Below are positions 17,870 through 25,918 of a stretch of DNA of 64,000 nucleotides, piece by piece (position 1 is the stretch's first letter; every line of letters begins with the position of its first letter). The position numbers and the translations under genes were made by a program. The notes beneath the pieces were generated by a model that was given only the letters and a program-made list of their open reading frames with translations, was not told the DNA's origin and searched no databases. The stretch covers positions 1 to 64,000 of the forward strand of contig NZ_CVRM01000032.1 in the NCBI RefSeq assembly GCF_001258055.1, written 5' to 3'. The DNA comes from Phaeobacter italicus. Lineage in GTDB: Bacteria; Pseudomonadota; Alphaproteobacteria; Rhodobacterales; Rhodobacteraceae.

Positions 17870-18822
17870 TCTTCCAGCGCCATATCACGCAGATCTGCTG
17901 CGTCATTCTCGGTCAGCAGCAGCGATTTCTCTGGCGAGATGAGGGTTTCAAACCCTTCGGGCAGCCCCTCTGCCGGGGTCACGGCCGGGTACATCCAGTT
18001 GGTGGTCGGAATGATCGACTGGAACGCATCCGACACCATGAAGGCCAGGAACTGATCTGCCAGTTCCGGCTGATCGGTTGCCGCCAGCTTGCCGGCCACT
18101 TCCACCTGCATGTAGTGCCCTTCGTCAAAGGCAGCAGCTGCCTTGCTGGCGTCTTCCTCTGCGATCAGGTGATATGCGGGAGAGGTGGTGTAAGAGAGCA
18201 CCATATCCGCCTCACCTTCCAGGAACAGACCATAGGCCTCGGACCAGCCCTTGGTGACGGTCAGCACGTTATCGGCCAGACCTTCCCAGATTTCCGGCGC
18301 CTTGTCGCCATAGGCTGCCTTGACCCACATCAGCAGGCCCAGACCGGGGGTCGAGGAACGGGGATCCTGAATCACGATTTTCAGATCGCTCGCCGCCAGT
18401 TCGCCAAAGTTCTTGGGCGCGGTGGCGTCTGCGTTGTGCACAAAGGCAAAGTAGCCCCAGTCATACGGAGCAAAAGTGGTGTCTTCCCACGCGAAAGGCA
18501 GTGCGTAATCGGCGCTGACGGCATGGTCAGCAAACAGGCCGGTGGCTTTGGCCGCAGAAGTGAGGTTGGTATCCAGCCCCAGCACCACATCCGCGTCAGA
18601 ACGCGCACCTTCCAGTTTGATCCTCGCCAGCAGGGCTGCGCCGTCACCGGCCCCGACCAGTTTCAGGTCACAGCCGCATTCCGCTTCAAAGGCCTTTTCA
18701 ACCGCAGGGCCCGGGCCCCAGTCGGAGACAAAGCTGTCATATGTGTAGACGATCAGTTCGGGCGTATCGGCAAATGCCGCTGTTGCGCCCAGCATGCCTG
18801 CTGCAAAAGCAAGATGTTTCAT
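17845..18822 (-). CDS. thiB: Thiamine ABC transporter, periplasmic binding protein
   Basis: The 325-residue binding protein has a signal peptide (MKHLAFAAGMLGATAAFADT) and the ThiB start of the mature chain (LIVYTYDSFVSDWGPGPAVE). LDTNLTSAA, PYDWGYFAFVHN, DPRSSTPGLGLLMWV and SYTTSPAYH match the family. I chose the ATG at 18822 for the signal peptide; the open frame continues upstream through the riboswitch but is not coding. First gene of thiBPQ. Confidence 0.95.
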   Translation of the reverse strand: MKHLAFAAGMLGATAAFADTPELIVYTYDSFVSDWGPGPAVEKAFEAECGCDLKLVGAGDGAALLARIKLEGARSDADVVLGLDTNLTSAAKATGLFADHAVSADYALPFAWEDTTFAPYDWGYFAFVHNADATAPKNFGELAASDLKIVIQDPRSSTPGLGLLMWVKAAYGDKAPEIWEGLADNVLTVTKGWSEAYGLFLEGEADMVLSYTTSPAYHLIAEEDASKAAAAFDEGHYMQVEVAGKLAATDQPELADQFLAFMVSDAFQSIIPTTNWMYPAVTPAEGLPEGFETLISPEKSLLLTENDAADLRDMALEEWLSALSR

Positions 18823-18867
18823 GGCATCCTCCAATGCGGCGACGGGCAAGGGTGGAATGCTGTCCAA

Positions 18868-18950
18868 AACCTTCCCTCCGCCGGTTCTAGCCGGTTCAGG
18901 TTCTACGGGTTTGATCTCAGCGTCTGCGACGCACCCCGAGGTGACGCGGA
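18868..18950 (-). promoter_or_regulatory. TPP riboswitch (Thi-box)
   Basis: On the minus strand the conserved order is CCTCGGGGTGC, then GCTGAGATC, ACCCGTAGAACCTGAACCGG and ACCGGCGGAGGGAAGG. This includes the CUGAGA pyrimidine sensor and the ACCUGA pyrophosphate-side motif. It ends about 45 bp before the thiB start and should repress thiBPQ when thiamine pyrophosphate is plentiful. Confidence 0.95.
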
Positions 18951-19255
18951 CCCTAGGCAGAGGTGCACCAAAACACAAGCATCCCCGACAACTGGTCCGT
19001 GACTTCGGCCTGCCCGGCAACACGACAGCGCGGAAATACGGCAGATTTCGGCCAAAAGATCAGTCAGCACCTCTGACCAAATGTTTCGCGTGCGAAACAT
19101 TGGGGGAGTCTGCCTGTCCTTTCTGCGGGGTTAATATCTGCGGCGAGAGGTGGGGCCCTGTCACAGGAAACCCCTTGAGACAGCGGCCTGCGACCGCTAA
19201 GCACTCCCGCAGCATCAGGGTCGCGTGATCAGGCCCGACAAAGGAGAGCGCATCC
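18951..19255. other. Intergenic region between the TPP riboswitch and aroC
   Basis: About 300 bp without a gene. It must hold the thiB promoter (leftward) and the aroC promoter (rightward). The one striking element is the 22-bp palindrome at 19080-19101, listed separately. I see no RNA gene or protein-like frame. Confidence 0.4.
19080..19101. promoter_or_regulatory. 22-bp palindrome, candidate operator upstream of aroC
   Basis: AATGTTTCGC (19080-19089) and GCGAAACATT (19092-19101) are perfect complements around a GT centre. Total length and symmetry suit a homodimeric helix-turn-helix regulator. It lies 155 bp before the aroC start and about 130 bp upstream of the TPP riboswitch on the other strand, so either gene could be the target. 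Confidence 0.5.
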
Positions 19256-20362
19256 ATGTCGATGAACAGTTTTGGCCATTTGTTCCGCGTCACCACCTGG
19301 GGCGAAAGCCACGGACCCGCGCTTGGCGCAACCGTCGACGGCTGCCCGCCGAATGTGCCGATCGAGCCCGAGATGCTGCAGCACTGGCTGGACAAACGTC
19401 GCCCCGGTCAGAACAAGAACATGACCCAGCGCAACGAACCTGATGCGGTGAAAATCCTCTCTGGCGTGTTCGAGGGCAAATCCACCGGCACCCCCATTCA
19501 GCTGATGATCGAAAACACCGATCAGCGCTCCAAGGATTATGGCGACATCGCCCAGACTTTCCGTCCGGGGCATGCCGACATCACCTATTTCCAGAAATAC
19601 GGCAACCGCGATTACCGCGGCGGTGGTCGCTCCTCTGCCCGCGAGACCGCGGCGCGCGTCGCTGCGGGGGGCGTTGCCCGCGAAGCGATCAAGACGTTGG
19701 TTCCTGGCCTGGAGATCAAGGGCTACATGACCCGCATGGGGGAGATGGAAATCGACCGCAGCCGGTTCGACTGGGACGCGATTGATCAGAATGATTTCTG
19801 GATTCCTGATGCTGCCGCTGTTCAGGACTGGGAAGACTACCTGCAAACACTGCGCAAAGCGCATGATTCCGTGGGCGCCGTGATCGAGGTCGTCGCCCGT
19901 GGCGTGCCCGCAGGCATCGGCGCGCCCATCTATGGCAAGCTGGACACCGACCTTGCCGCCGCGATGATGTCGATCAACGCCGTCAAGGGCGTCGAGATTG
20001 GTGAAGGCATGAATGCGGCAGTCCTGAAGGGGTCGGAAAACGCTGACGAGATCTTCCTCGGCAATGACGGCGCTCCGGTTTACTCGTCCAACCATGCAGG
20101 TGGTATCCTCGGCGGGATTTCCACCGGTCAGGATGTTGTGGTGCGATTTGCTGTCAAACCGACTTCTTCGATCCTGACCCCGCGCCAGTCGATCCGCAAA
20201 GACGGCAGCCCAGCTGAAGTCATTACAAAAGGTCGCCATGACCCCTGTGTCGGCATTCGCGCCGTGCCCGTCGCTGAGGCGATGATGGCCTGTGTGATCC
20301 TGGACCACCTGCTGCTGCATCGCGGGCAGATTGGGGAAAATCAGGGTCAGATCGGCGGCTGA
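19256..20362 (+). CDS. aroC: Chorismate synthase
   Basis: Converts EPSP to chorismate, the last step of the shikimate pathway, using reduced FMN. The 368-residue protein starts [20 protein letters not shown] and contains the signatures [20 protein letters not shown] and the C-terminal [20 protein letters not shown]- and substrate-binding His residues are present in GESHG and GRHDP. The ATG at 19256 follows GGAGAG. Single gene, length normal. Confidence 0.97.
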   Translation: MSMNSFGHLFRVTTWGESHGPALGATVDGCPPNVPIEPEMLQHWLDKRRPGQNKNMTQRNEPDAVKILSGVFEGKSTGTPIQLMIENTDQRSKDYGDIAQTFRPGHADITYFQKYGNRDYRGGGRSSARETAARVAAGGVAREAIKTLVPGLEIKGYMTRMGEMEIDRSRFDWDAIDQNDFWIPDAAAVQDWEDYLQTLRKAHDSVGAVIEVVARGVPAGIGAPIYGKLDTDLAAAMMSINAVKGVEIGEGMNAAVLKGSENADEIFLGNDGAPVYSSNHAGGILGGISTGQDVVVRFAVKPTSSILTPRQSIRKDGSPAEVITKGRHDPCVGIRAVPVAEAMMACVILDHLLLHRGQIGENQGQIGG

Positions 20363-20392
20363 TAAAATCCTCGAAAAAGGACGACCCTGCCC

Positions 20393-20423
20393 TTGAAGCT
20401 CTAGTGACTAGAGCAATTACCTT
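20393..20423 (+). promoter_or_regulatory. MerR-type metal-responsive promoter
   Basis: A -35 element TTGAAG (20393-20398) and a candidate -10 TACCTT (20418-20423) are separated by 19 bp, the over-long spacing typical of MerR-regulated promoters. The spacer is filled by the 17-bp palindrome GCTCTAGTGACTAGAGC (20398-20414), similar in form to CadR/PbrR operators (CTATAGTxxCTAxAG type). It lies 30 bp before the cation transporter gene. No MerR-family gene occurs beside it or elsewhere in the window. Confidence 0.7.
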
Positions 20424-20452
20424 GGTCTCGAATCGAAAAGAGGACAGGTAAA

Positions 20453-21085
20453 ATGGCAGGTTGCTGCAATCACAACGCGCGCTTTGACGGCGTTTCGGCA
20501 GATTACAAACGCAGGCTCTGGCTGGTCATTGCGATCAACGCCGCGATGTTTGCAGTCGAAATGGGGGCTGGGCAGATGTCCGGCAGTCAGGCGCTGAAGG
20601 CCGACGCGCTGGACTTTCTGGGCGATGCGCTCACCTACGGTATTTCCCTCGCCGTGATCGGCGCGACCCTGCGCACCCGTGCGCTGGCAGCGCTCGGCAA
20701 GGGGGTCAGCCTGCTGTTGATGGGAATCTGGGTTTTCGGCTCTACCGTCTATCAGGTATTCTACGTCGGCGTCCCGCAGGCAGAGATCATGGGGGTTATC
20801 GGTTTCATGGCGCTGGCGGCGAATCTGATCTCGGTCATGCTGCTGGCCCGCTACAAGGACGGCGACGCCAATGTGCGCTCTGTCTGGCTGTGTTCGCGCA
20901 ATGATGCCATTGGCAATGTCGCGGTAATGATCGCCGCGCTGGGGGTCTGGGGCACGGCCACTGGCTGGCCGGACCTTGTGGTTGCGGGGATCATGGCAGG
21001 TCTGTTCCTGAACTCTGCCTTTCAGATCCTCACGCAAGCTGTGCGGGAGTGGCGCGAGGAAGAGGCGCACGCCCACGCGCACTAA
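20453..21085 (+). CDS. Cation diffusion facilitator-type metal exporter
   Basis: A 210-residue membrane protein with about six helices and no long cytoplasmic C-terminal domain, unlike FieF/ZitB (about 300 residues). Metal-site candidates are Asp54 and Asp58 (DFLGD in helix 2, like FieF DxxxD) and Cys147 with Asp151 (CSRND in helix 5, where FieF has HxxxD). The N-terminal CCNHN and C-terminal HAHAH could bind metal in the cytoplasm. The MerR-type promoter in front supports export of a heavy metal such as Zn, Cd or Pb. The specific ion cannot be read from sequence. Confidence 0.8.
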   Translation: MAGCCNHNARFDGVSADYKRRLWLVIAINAAMFAVEMGAGQMSGSQALKADALDFLGDALTYGISLAVIGATLRTRALAALGKGVSLLLMGIWVFGSTVYQVFYVGVPQAEIMGVIGFMALAANLISVMLLARYKDGDANVRSVWLCSRNDAIGNVAVMIAALGVWGTATGWPDLVVAGIMAGLFLNSAFQILTQAVREWREEEAHAHAH

Positions 21086-21132
21086 CCCGCCTGCAGCGCC
21101 CGTCCCGCCCCCGCCGGGCCGGGCGTTGCCCC

Positions 21133-22641
21133 TCAAGCAAACAGCCCCGCATATTCCTCGCGCAGGGCTTTTTTCTGCACCTTGCCCATTGTGTTGCGTG
21201 GCAGCGCATCCAGCAGGATGATTTCCTTGGGCTGTTTGAACCTGGCCAACTGGCCTGAGAGCGCGGCCGTTATCGCTTCCGCGCTGGTGCCCTCACCCTC
21301 CGGCACCACCACAGCGACCACCGCCTCGCCGAAATCCGGATGCGGCACGCCGATCACTGCGCTTTCAAGAACCCCGGGCAGGTCATCAATCAGGCTCTCG
21401 ACCTCCTTGGGGTAGACATTGAAGCCACCGGTGATGACCAGATCCTTCTGTCGCCCGACAATGGTAACGTAGCCGTCGGCGTCGATCCTTGCCATGTCAC
21501 CCGTGATGAACCAGCCGTCCGCCTGCAGTTCCTCGGCTGTCTTTTCTGGCATCTGCCAATAGCCCTGAAACACATTCGGGCCGCGCACTTCCAGCACGCC
21601 GATTTCGCCGGTTGGCACCTCGCCCCCCTCTTTCATCACCCGCGCCTCCACGCCCGGCAGAGGAAAGCCCACGGTGCCTGCGCGACGCTCGCCCTTGTAG
21701 GGGTTCGACGTGCTCATATTGGTTTCGGTCATCCCGTAGCGTTCGAGAATACGGTGACCAGTCCGCATCTCCCATTGTTCGTGGGTATCGACCAACAGGG
21801 GAGCAGAGCCGGAGATGAAAAGGCGCATATTGGCGGCACGCTCGCGCGTCAGCCGCGGATCGGCCAGAAGGCGGGTGTAAAAGGTCGGCACCCCCATCAA
21901 CGCCGTCGCGCCCGGCATGGCGTTCAGAATCGCCTCACCATCAAACCCCGGCAGGAACACCACCGACGCCCCGGACAAAAGCGCCACATTGGTCGCCACG
22001 AACAGCCCGTGGGTGTGAAAGATCGGCAGGGCATGGATCAGCACATCATCTGACGTGAACTGCCAATAATCCCGCAGGGTGAGCGAATTGGAATAGAGGT
22101 TGGCATGGCTGAGCATGGCCCCCTTGGACCGCCCCGTCGTGCCGGAAGTATAAAGAATCGCCGCAAGATCATCTGCCTCCCGCGCCACCGGGTCAAAACC
22201 GCCCTGACCATCTGCCAAAACACTGAGCGTGCCCTGCCCGTTCCTGTCGAGCGTGACAATCTCTGCCGCGCCTGCCACCTCGCGCAGACCGGTTTCGCGA
22301 TCCGGATCACACACAAAGACACGCGGTGTTGCGTCTGCGATGAAATAAGCAACCTCTGCATCGGTGTAGGCCGTGTTGAGCGGCAGGAAAATGGCGCCGG
22401 CCATGACAGTGCCAAGGTACAGCTCAATCGCGGCAAGCGATTTGTGAACCTGCACCGCCACCCGATCACCCGGTTCCACTCCACGTGAAACAAGTGCCGC
22501 AGCCATCTGTTCTGCGCGGGCAAAAAGCGCACCAAAAGTGACATCACCGCCAGCCGTCTTGGGCTGGGTGGCAAACACCGCGTCTTCACGCCCGACAGAG
22601 GCGGCGCGCAAATGCTGGATCAGGGGGTTGGCATCATACAT
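21133..22641 (-). CDS. matB: Malonyl-CoA synthetase
   Basis: An AMP-forming acyl-CoA ligase of 502 residues that activates malonate to malonyl-CoA. The P-loop-like motif YTSGTTGRSKGAMLSH (about 157-172), the GMTETNM block, GDMARIDADGYVTIVGR and the C-terminal Lys in PRNTMGKVQKKALR are all present. VPTFYTRLL and the ERYGMTETNMSTSNPY region are typical of MatB; other small dicarboxylates remain possible. GGAGAG precedes the ATG at 22641, and the longer frame lacks support. Divergent from an EamA exporter. Confidence 0.85.
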   Translation of the reverse strand: MYDANPLIQHLRAASVGREDAVFATQPKTAGGDVTFGALFARAEQMAAALVSRGVEPGDRVAVQVHKSLAAIELYLGTVMAGAIFLPLNTAYTDAEVAYFIADATPRVFVCDPDRETGLREVAGAAEIVTLDRNGQGTLSVLADGQGGFDPVAREADDLAAILYTSGTTGRSKGAMLSHANLYSNSLTLRDYWQFTSDDVLIHALPIFHTHGLFVATNVALLSGASVVFLPGFDGEAILNAMPGATALMGVPTFYTRLLADPRLTRERAANMRLFISGSAPLLVDTHEQWEMRTGHRILERYGMTETNMSTSNPYKGERRAGTVGFPLPGVEARVMKEGGEVPTGEIGVLEVRGPNVFQGYWQMPEKTAEELQADGWFITGDMARIDADGYVTIVGRQKDLVITGGFNVYPKEVESLIDDLPGVLESAVIGVPHPDFGEAVVAVVVPEGEGTSAEAITAALSGQLARFKQPKEIILLDALPRNTMGKVQKKALREEYAGLFA

Positions 22642-22702
22642 TGGAACTCTCTCCTTGCGGGTAGGGCGACCTTGGACACTGCGGGCTGGAAAAATCAACC
22701 CG

Positions 22703-22720
22703 TTGCACTTTCCGGTGCAA
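22703..22720. promoter_or_regulatory. Inverted repeat in the matB/EamA divergent promoter
   Basis: TTGCAC (22703-22708) and GTGCAA (22715-22720) form perfect six-base arms around six bases. They lie between two divergent genes, 62 bp from the matB start and 18 bp before the exporter start. They could be an operator; the short arms mean chance is not excluded. Confidence 0.35.
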
Positions 22721-22737
22721 GGGCGCAGGGTCTGCGC

Positions 22738-23673
22738 ATGTCGAGTTCCTTAACATCGCATCAACCGGGCCGCGCCATTGCGCTGAAGGTCGCAGCCATT
22801 GGCCTGTTCACAGGTCTGTCGGCCATCATCAAGGCGACATCCGATGTTGTCCCTGCTGGTGAAGCGGTGTTCTTTCGATCGTTTTTCGCAATTCCCGTTA
22901 TCCTGGTGTGGCTTGCCATGCGCAAGGAACTGGGCCGCGGACTGCGCACCGCGCATCCGGGCAAGCATTTTCTGCGCGGTCTTCTGGGCACAACCGCGAT
23001 GGGAATGACGTTCATGGGGCTGGGGATGCTGCCGCTGCCTGAGGTGACGGCGATTGGCTATGCCACGCCGATTTTCACACTGATTCTGGCCGCGCTGCTA
23101 CTAGGTGAGCGGATCCGTCTGATCCGTATCACCGCCGTTACCATTGGCCTGATCGGGGTTCTGGTGATGCTATGGCCTCGGCTGGGGGGCGGTGATCTGG
23201 GAGATGCGGCAACGCTGGGGGCCATCCTGATCCTGATCGCAACGGTGGCCCGCGGGCTGGTGCAAATACATATCCGCCGGATGGTGATGACAGAGCACAC
23301 CGCTGCCATCGTGTTCTATTTCTCCCTGACAGCCTCGCTGCTGTCACTGTGCACGCTCCCCTTTGGGTGGGTCTGGCCTGATCCGGCCACGCTTGCCCTG
23401 TTGATCAGCGCGGGACTGGTAGGTGGGGTTGCGCAGATATTGGTGACGTCGTCCTACCGCTTTGCACCCGCGTCGATGCTGGCACCTTATGATTATTCAT
23501 CAATGCTGTTTGCCATTGTGCTGGGGTATGTCTGGTTCAACGAACTGCCGACGCTCGTCATGCTGGCGGGGGCGGGGCTGGTGATTGTCGGCAATGTTCT
23601 GGTGATCTGGCGCGAAAGCCGCCTGGGCCTGGAACGTGGCAAGGCGCGCGCCGTCACCGACCCCAAAGGCTGA
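22738..23673 (+). CDS. EamA/DMT-family transporter
   Basis: A 311-residue protein with ten hydrophobic helices in two repeated EamA halves (about residues 15-145 and 160-295). The end of the first half shows IGYATPIFTLILAALLLGERI, and the second half has LAPYDYSSMLFAIVLGYVWFNELP. These exporters move metabolites out of the cell; the substrate is unknown. The start at 22738 fits the first helix; the frame is open upstream over the promoter region. The matB neighbour gives no clear substrate hint. Confidence 0.85.
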   Translation: MSSSLTSHQPGRAIALKVAAIGLFTGLSAIIKATSDVVPAGEAVFFRSFFAIPVILVWLAMRKELGRGLRTAHPGKHFLRGLLGTTAMGMTFMGLGMLPLPEVTAIGYATPIFTLILAALLLGERIRLIRITAVTIGLIGVLVMLWPRLGGGDLGDAATLGAILILIATVARGLVQIHIRRMVMTEHTAAIVFYFSLTASLLSLCTLPFGWVWPDPATLALLISAGLVGGVAQILVTSSYRFAPASMLAPYDYSSMLFAIVLGYVWFNELPTLVMLAGAGLVIVGNVLVIWRESRLGLERGKARAVTDPKG

Positions 23674-23717
23674 ACCGCCGCAAACCGGCAGCTGGCTCAT
23701 GCGCCAGTCGCCTGGGG

Positions 23718-24218
23718 TCAGGTTGCCCCCATCCGGGAGCGCAGGGCATTCACCCGGTCGCGCAGATCCAGCAGCTCTTCCAGATCGCCCCCCATACCCT
23801 CAACGATGCAGGCGGTGATCTCTCCCGCTTTGGCGGCCCGCTCTGCACCTGTTTCTGTCAGCTCCAGCAACCGGCTGCGATCATCCTGTGGATTGGGAAC
23901 ACGTCGCAGCAGCTCTGCCTCCTCCATCCTTTTCAGAAGAGGGGTAAGGGTGTTGGTCTCAAGATCCAGCTGCTGGCCAAGCGCCTTGATGGTCTGACCG
24001 GGATTGTGCCGAAGCGAGATCAGGACAAGATACTGCGGATAGGTCAGCCCAAGGGGCGCGAGGAGCGGGCGGTATAGCCGGGTCAGCGCATGGTTGGCGG
24101 AATAGATCGCAAAACACAGCAGGTCGGAAATTTCAGGTCCATCCGGCGGTATGGCCGGTTGGTTTTGCTGTCCCTGAGCGGGGGCATGGCTGATGGGTTT
24201 GTTCGGCGTCTGGGTCAT
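23718..24218 (-). CDS. ohrR: MarR-family peroxide sensor OhrR
   Basis: A 166-residue MarR-type repressor. Cys35, in SDLLCFAIYSANHALTRLY, is at the position of the sensing cysteine of OhrR, which is oxidised by organic hydroperoxides to release DNA. The winged-helix core runs from LTYPQYLVLISLRH to DDRSRLLELTETG. An unusually long, Gln- and Pro-rich N-terminal tail (about 25 residues) precedes it. Divergent from ohr with a 133-bp shared promoter region, the classical arrangement. Confidence 0.9.
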   Translation of the reverse strand: MTQTPNKPISHAPAQGQQNQPAIPPDGPEISDLLCFAIYSANHALTRLYRPLLAPLGLTYPQYLVLISLRHNPGQTIKALGQQLDLETNTLTPLLKRMEEAELLRRVPNPQDDRSRLLELTETGAERAAKAGEITACIVEGMGGDLEELLDLRDRVNALRSRMGAT

Positions 24219-24256
24219 TTTATTGATTTAGGTCGCACACGATGCGTCCGCAACAC

Positions 24257-24301
24257 TTGACGTTCGACACAGACGCCCCACTTTATGTCGTGCACGATAT
24301 A
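24257..24301 (+). promoter_or_regulatory. ohr promoter with OhrR-operator candidate
   Basis: TTGACG (24257-24262) and CTTTAT (24281-24286), 18 bp apart, form a plausible sigma70 promoter. The palindrome TCGTGCACGA (24288-24297), flanked by TATG and TATA, immediately follows the -10 element. That is where a repressor such as OhrR would block transcription. Confidence 0.5.
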
Positions 24302-24351
24302 AATATGCGAGGCGCCGCCCGCATGCCACCCCGACAGGAAAGGATCCTGAT

Positions 24352-24780
24352 ATGAGCGTTTCACCCGTCTATACCGCATTTGCCACTGCCACCGGCGGTC
24401 GCGATGGCAAGGCCACCATTCAGGGCAGCGATCTGGTGATTGATCTGGATCCGCCCAAGGAAATGGGCGGCAAAGGCGAAGGCAACAACCCAGAGCAGCT
24501 CTTTGCGGCCGGCTATGCGGCCTGCTACATCGGCGCCATGAAATTCGCGACCAGCCAGAACGATCAGCTGGCAAAAGTGCCAAATGACGTCTCGGTTGCA
24601 GCCGAAGTTGGCATCGGTCCCCGCGATGAGGGCGGGTTTGGCCTGGTTGTCACCCTCAAGGTTGCCCTGCCCGGCCTCAGCCCGGAAGAAGCACAGGCCG
24701 TTGCGGATGCGGGTCACAAGATCTGCCCCTATTCCAACGCGGTGCGTGGCAATGTGGTTGTGACCACCGAACTGGTCTGA
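24352..24780 (+). CDS. ohr: Organic hydroperoxide resistance protein
   Basis: A thiol peroxidase of the OsmC/Ohr fold, 142 residues, reducing fatty-acid and other organic hydroperoxides with lipoylated protein as reductant. The catalytic pair is Cys58 (GYAACYIGAM) and Cys125 (GHKICPYSNAVRGN). The N-terminal YTAFATATGGRDGKA is typical of Ohr rather than OsmC. AGGAAAGGATC precedes the ATG. Regulated by the divergent OhrR. Confidence 0.95.
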   Translation: MSVSPVYTAFATATGGRDGKATIQGSDLVIDLDPPKEMGGKGEGNNPEQLFAAGYAACYIGAMKFATSQNDQLAKVPNDVSVAAEVGIGPRDEGGFGLVVTLKVALPGLSPEEAQAVADAGHKICPYSNAVRGNVVVTTELV

Positions 24781-24801
24781 GACCTACCCATCCGAATACG
24801 G

Positions 24802-24836
24802 CCCCCACCTGCCTTTCAGGCAGGTGGGGATTTAAA
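24802..24836 (+). terminator. Rho-independent terminator of ohr
   Basis: CCCCACCTGCC (24803-24813) and GGCAGGTGGGG (24819-24829) form an 11-bp stem with a short loop, followed by ATTTAAA. It lies 22 bp after the ohr stop. Confidence 0.85.
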
Positions 24837-24839
24837 CAG

Positions 24840-24868
24840 AAAAAGCGCGGAGACATCTCCGCGCTTTT
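24840..24868. terminator. Bidirectional terminator between ohr and ilvE
   Basis: AAAAGCGCGGAGA and TCTCCGCGCTTTT are perfect complements with A- and T-rich edges on both sides. It can therefore end the ilvE transcript on the minus strand as well as read-through from ohr. Confidence 0.88.
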
Positions 24869-24892
24869 GCATTTTCCGAAACTGGGCCGCGA

Positions 24893-25759
24893 TCAGCTGC
24901 GCACCAGTTCCTCATATGCTTTGGCGATCTCCTGGGTCAGCTCTCCGACTTCAAAACGGTGCGGACCAATCTCGCCAACCGGTGTGACCTCGGCTGCGGT
25001 GCCTGTCAGCCAGCATTGTTCAAACCCATCCAGCTCTTCCGGCATGATGTGGCGTTCATGCACGGTGATGCCGCGGTCTTTCAGCATGCCGATCACGGTC
25101 TGACGGGTGATGCCATTCAGGAAGCAGTCGGGCTTTGGTGTGTGAACCTCGCCGTCCTTCACGAAGAAGATGTTTGCGCCGGTCGCCTCTGCCACATAGC
25201 CGCGATAGTCCATGAACAGCGCATCCGAGCAGCCCTTGGCCTCCGCCTTGTGCTTGGAGATGGTGCAGATCATGTAGAGACCCGCCGCCTTGGCGTGAAC
25301 CGGGATGGTTTCCGGGCTTGGGCGTTTCCATTCTGCGATGTCGAGCTTGGCACCCTTCATCTTGGCGTCGCCGTAGTATGCGCCCCATCCCCAGACCGCG
25401 ATGGCCATGCGGACCGGGTTTTTCGCCGACGCGACACCCATGTCTTCGCCAGAACCACGCCAGACGATTGCACGCACATACGCGTCCTGCAGGCCAGAGG
25501 CCTTCAGCGTTTCTTCCTTTGCCGCCTCGATCTGGTCGACGGTATAGGGCATCGGCATATCCAGCGCCTCTGCGCTGGCGATCAGACGCTCGGAATGCTC
25601 GCGGCTCTTGAAGATTTTGCCGTTGTAGGCGCGCTCACCCTCAAAGACGGAGGAGGCATAATGCATGGCATGGGTCAGGATGTGGACCTTGGCATCACGC
25701 CATTCGACCATCTCGCCATCCATCCAGATCAAACCGTCACGATCTTCGTATCCCGCCAT
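24893..25759 (-). CDS. ilvE: Branched-chain amino acid aminotransferase
   Basis: A PLP-dependent class IV aminotransferase of 288 residues, transferring amino groups between glutamate and the 2-oxo acids of Leu, Ile and Val. Features include THAMHYASSVFEGERAY, the region VHAKAAGLY with the expected PLP Lys, FMDYRGYVAEATGANIFFV and LTGTAAEVTPVGEI. AAGGAGG precedes the ATG at 25759. Its promoter carries the 25-bp element shared with gltD; a -35 TTGACA and a TATCGA-like -10, 17 bp apart, are visible on the minus strand within and just below that element. Confidence 0.93.
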   Translation of the reverse strand: MAGYEDRDGLIWMDGEMVEWRDAKVHILTHAMHYASSVFEGERAYNGKIFKSREHSERLIASAEALDMPMPYTVDQIEAAKEETLKASGLQDAYVRAIVWRGSGEDMGVASAKNPVRMAIAVWGWGAYYGDAKMKGAKLDIAEWKRPSPETIPVHAKAAGLYMICTISKHKAEAKGCSDALFMDYRGYVAEATGANIFFVKDGEVHTPKPDCFLNGITRQTVIGMLKDRGITVHERHIMPEELDGFEQCWLTGTAAEVTPVGEIGPHRFEVGELTQEIAKAYEELVRS

Positions 25760-25870
25760 GGCGCACCCTCCTTAAGCCTCGCCCAATTTTCAAATGTTGC
25801 GCCAATTACGACCGGTCCGGACATAAAGTTGCGCTAAACCTGCGATTCGATACATCTTCAGACTTGGAAT

Positions 25871-25895
25871 GTCAACAAGGCTGACTTAAAATGAC
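25871..25895 (-). promoter_or_regulatory. Shared 25-bp element, ilvE/petP promoter copy
   Basis: This 25-mer (GTCAACA-AG-GCTGAC-T-TAAAATGAC on the plus strand) matches the element at 55498-55522 upstream of gltD at 22 of 25 positions. Read towards ilvE it ends in TTGACA (complement of 25870-25875), a good -35 hexamer. Seventeen bases further is TATCGA. A regulator bound here would therefore overlap the ilvE -35 region. It also lies 24 bp before the petP start on the other strand. Confidence 0.6.
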
Positions 25896-25918
25896 CCAAG
25901 CACAAAAGGGAGACACCC

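Noticed and set aside
18384-18822. Extended N-terminus of ThiB and other proteins where the open frame runs past the chosen start.
   Set aside because: The extensions cover the riboswitch or promoters, and signal peptides or ribosome sites place the start downstream.
19080-19101. parS chromosome-partition site.
   Set aside because: The palindrome shares TGTTTC and GAAACA with parS, but the core is GCGTGC (six bases) instead of ACGT (four), so ParB would not be expected to recognise it.
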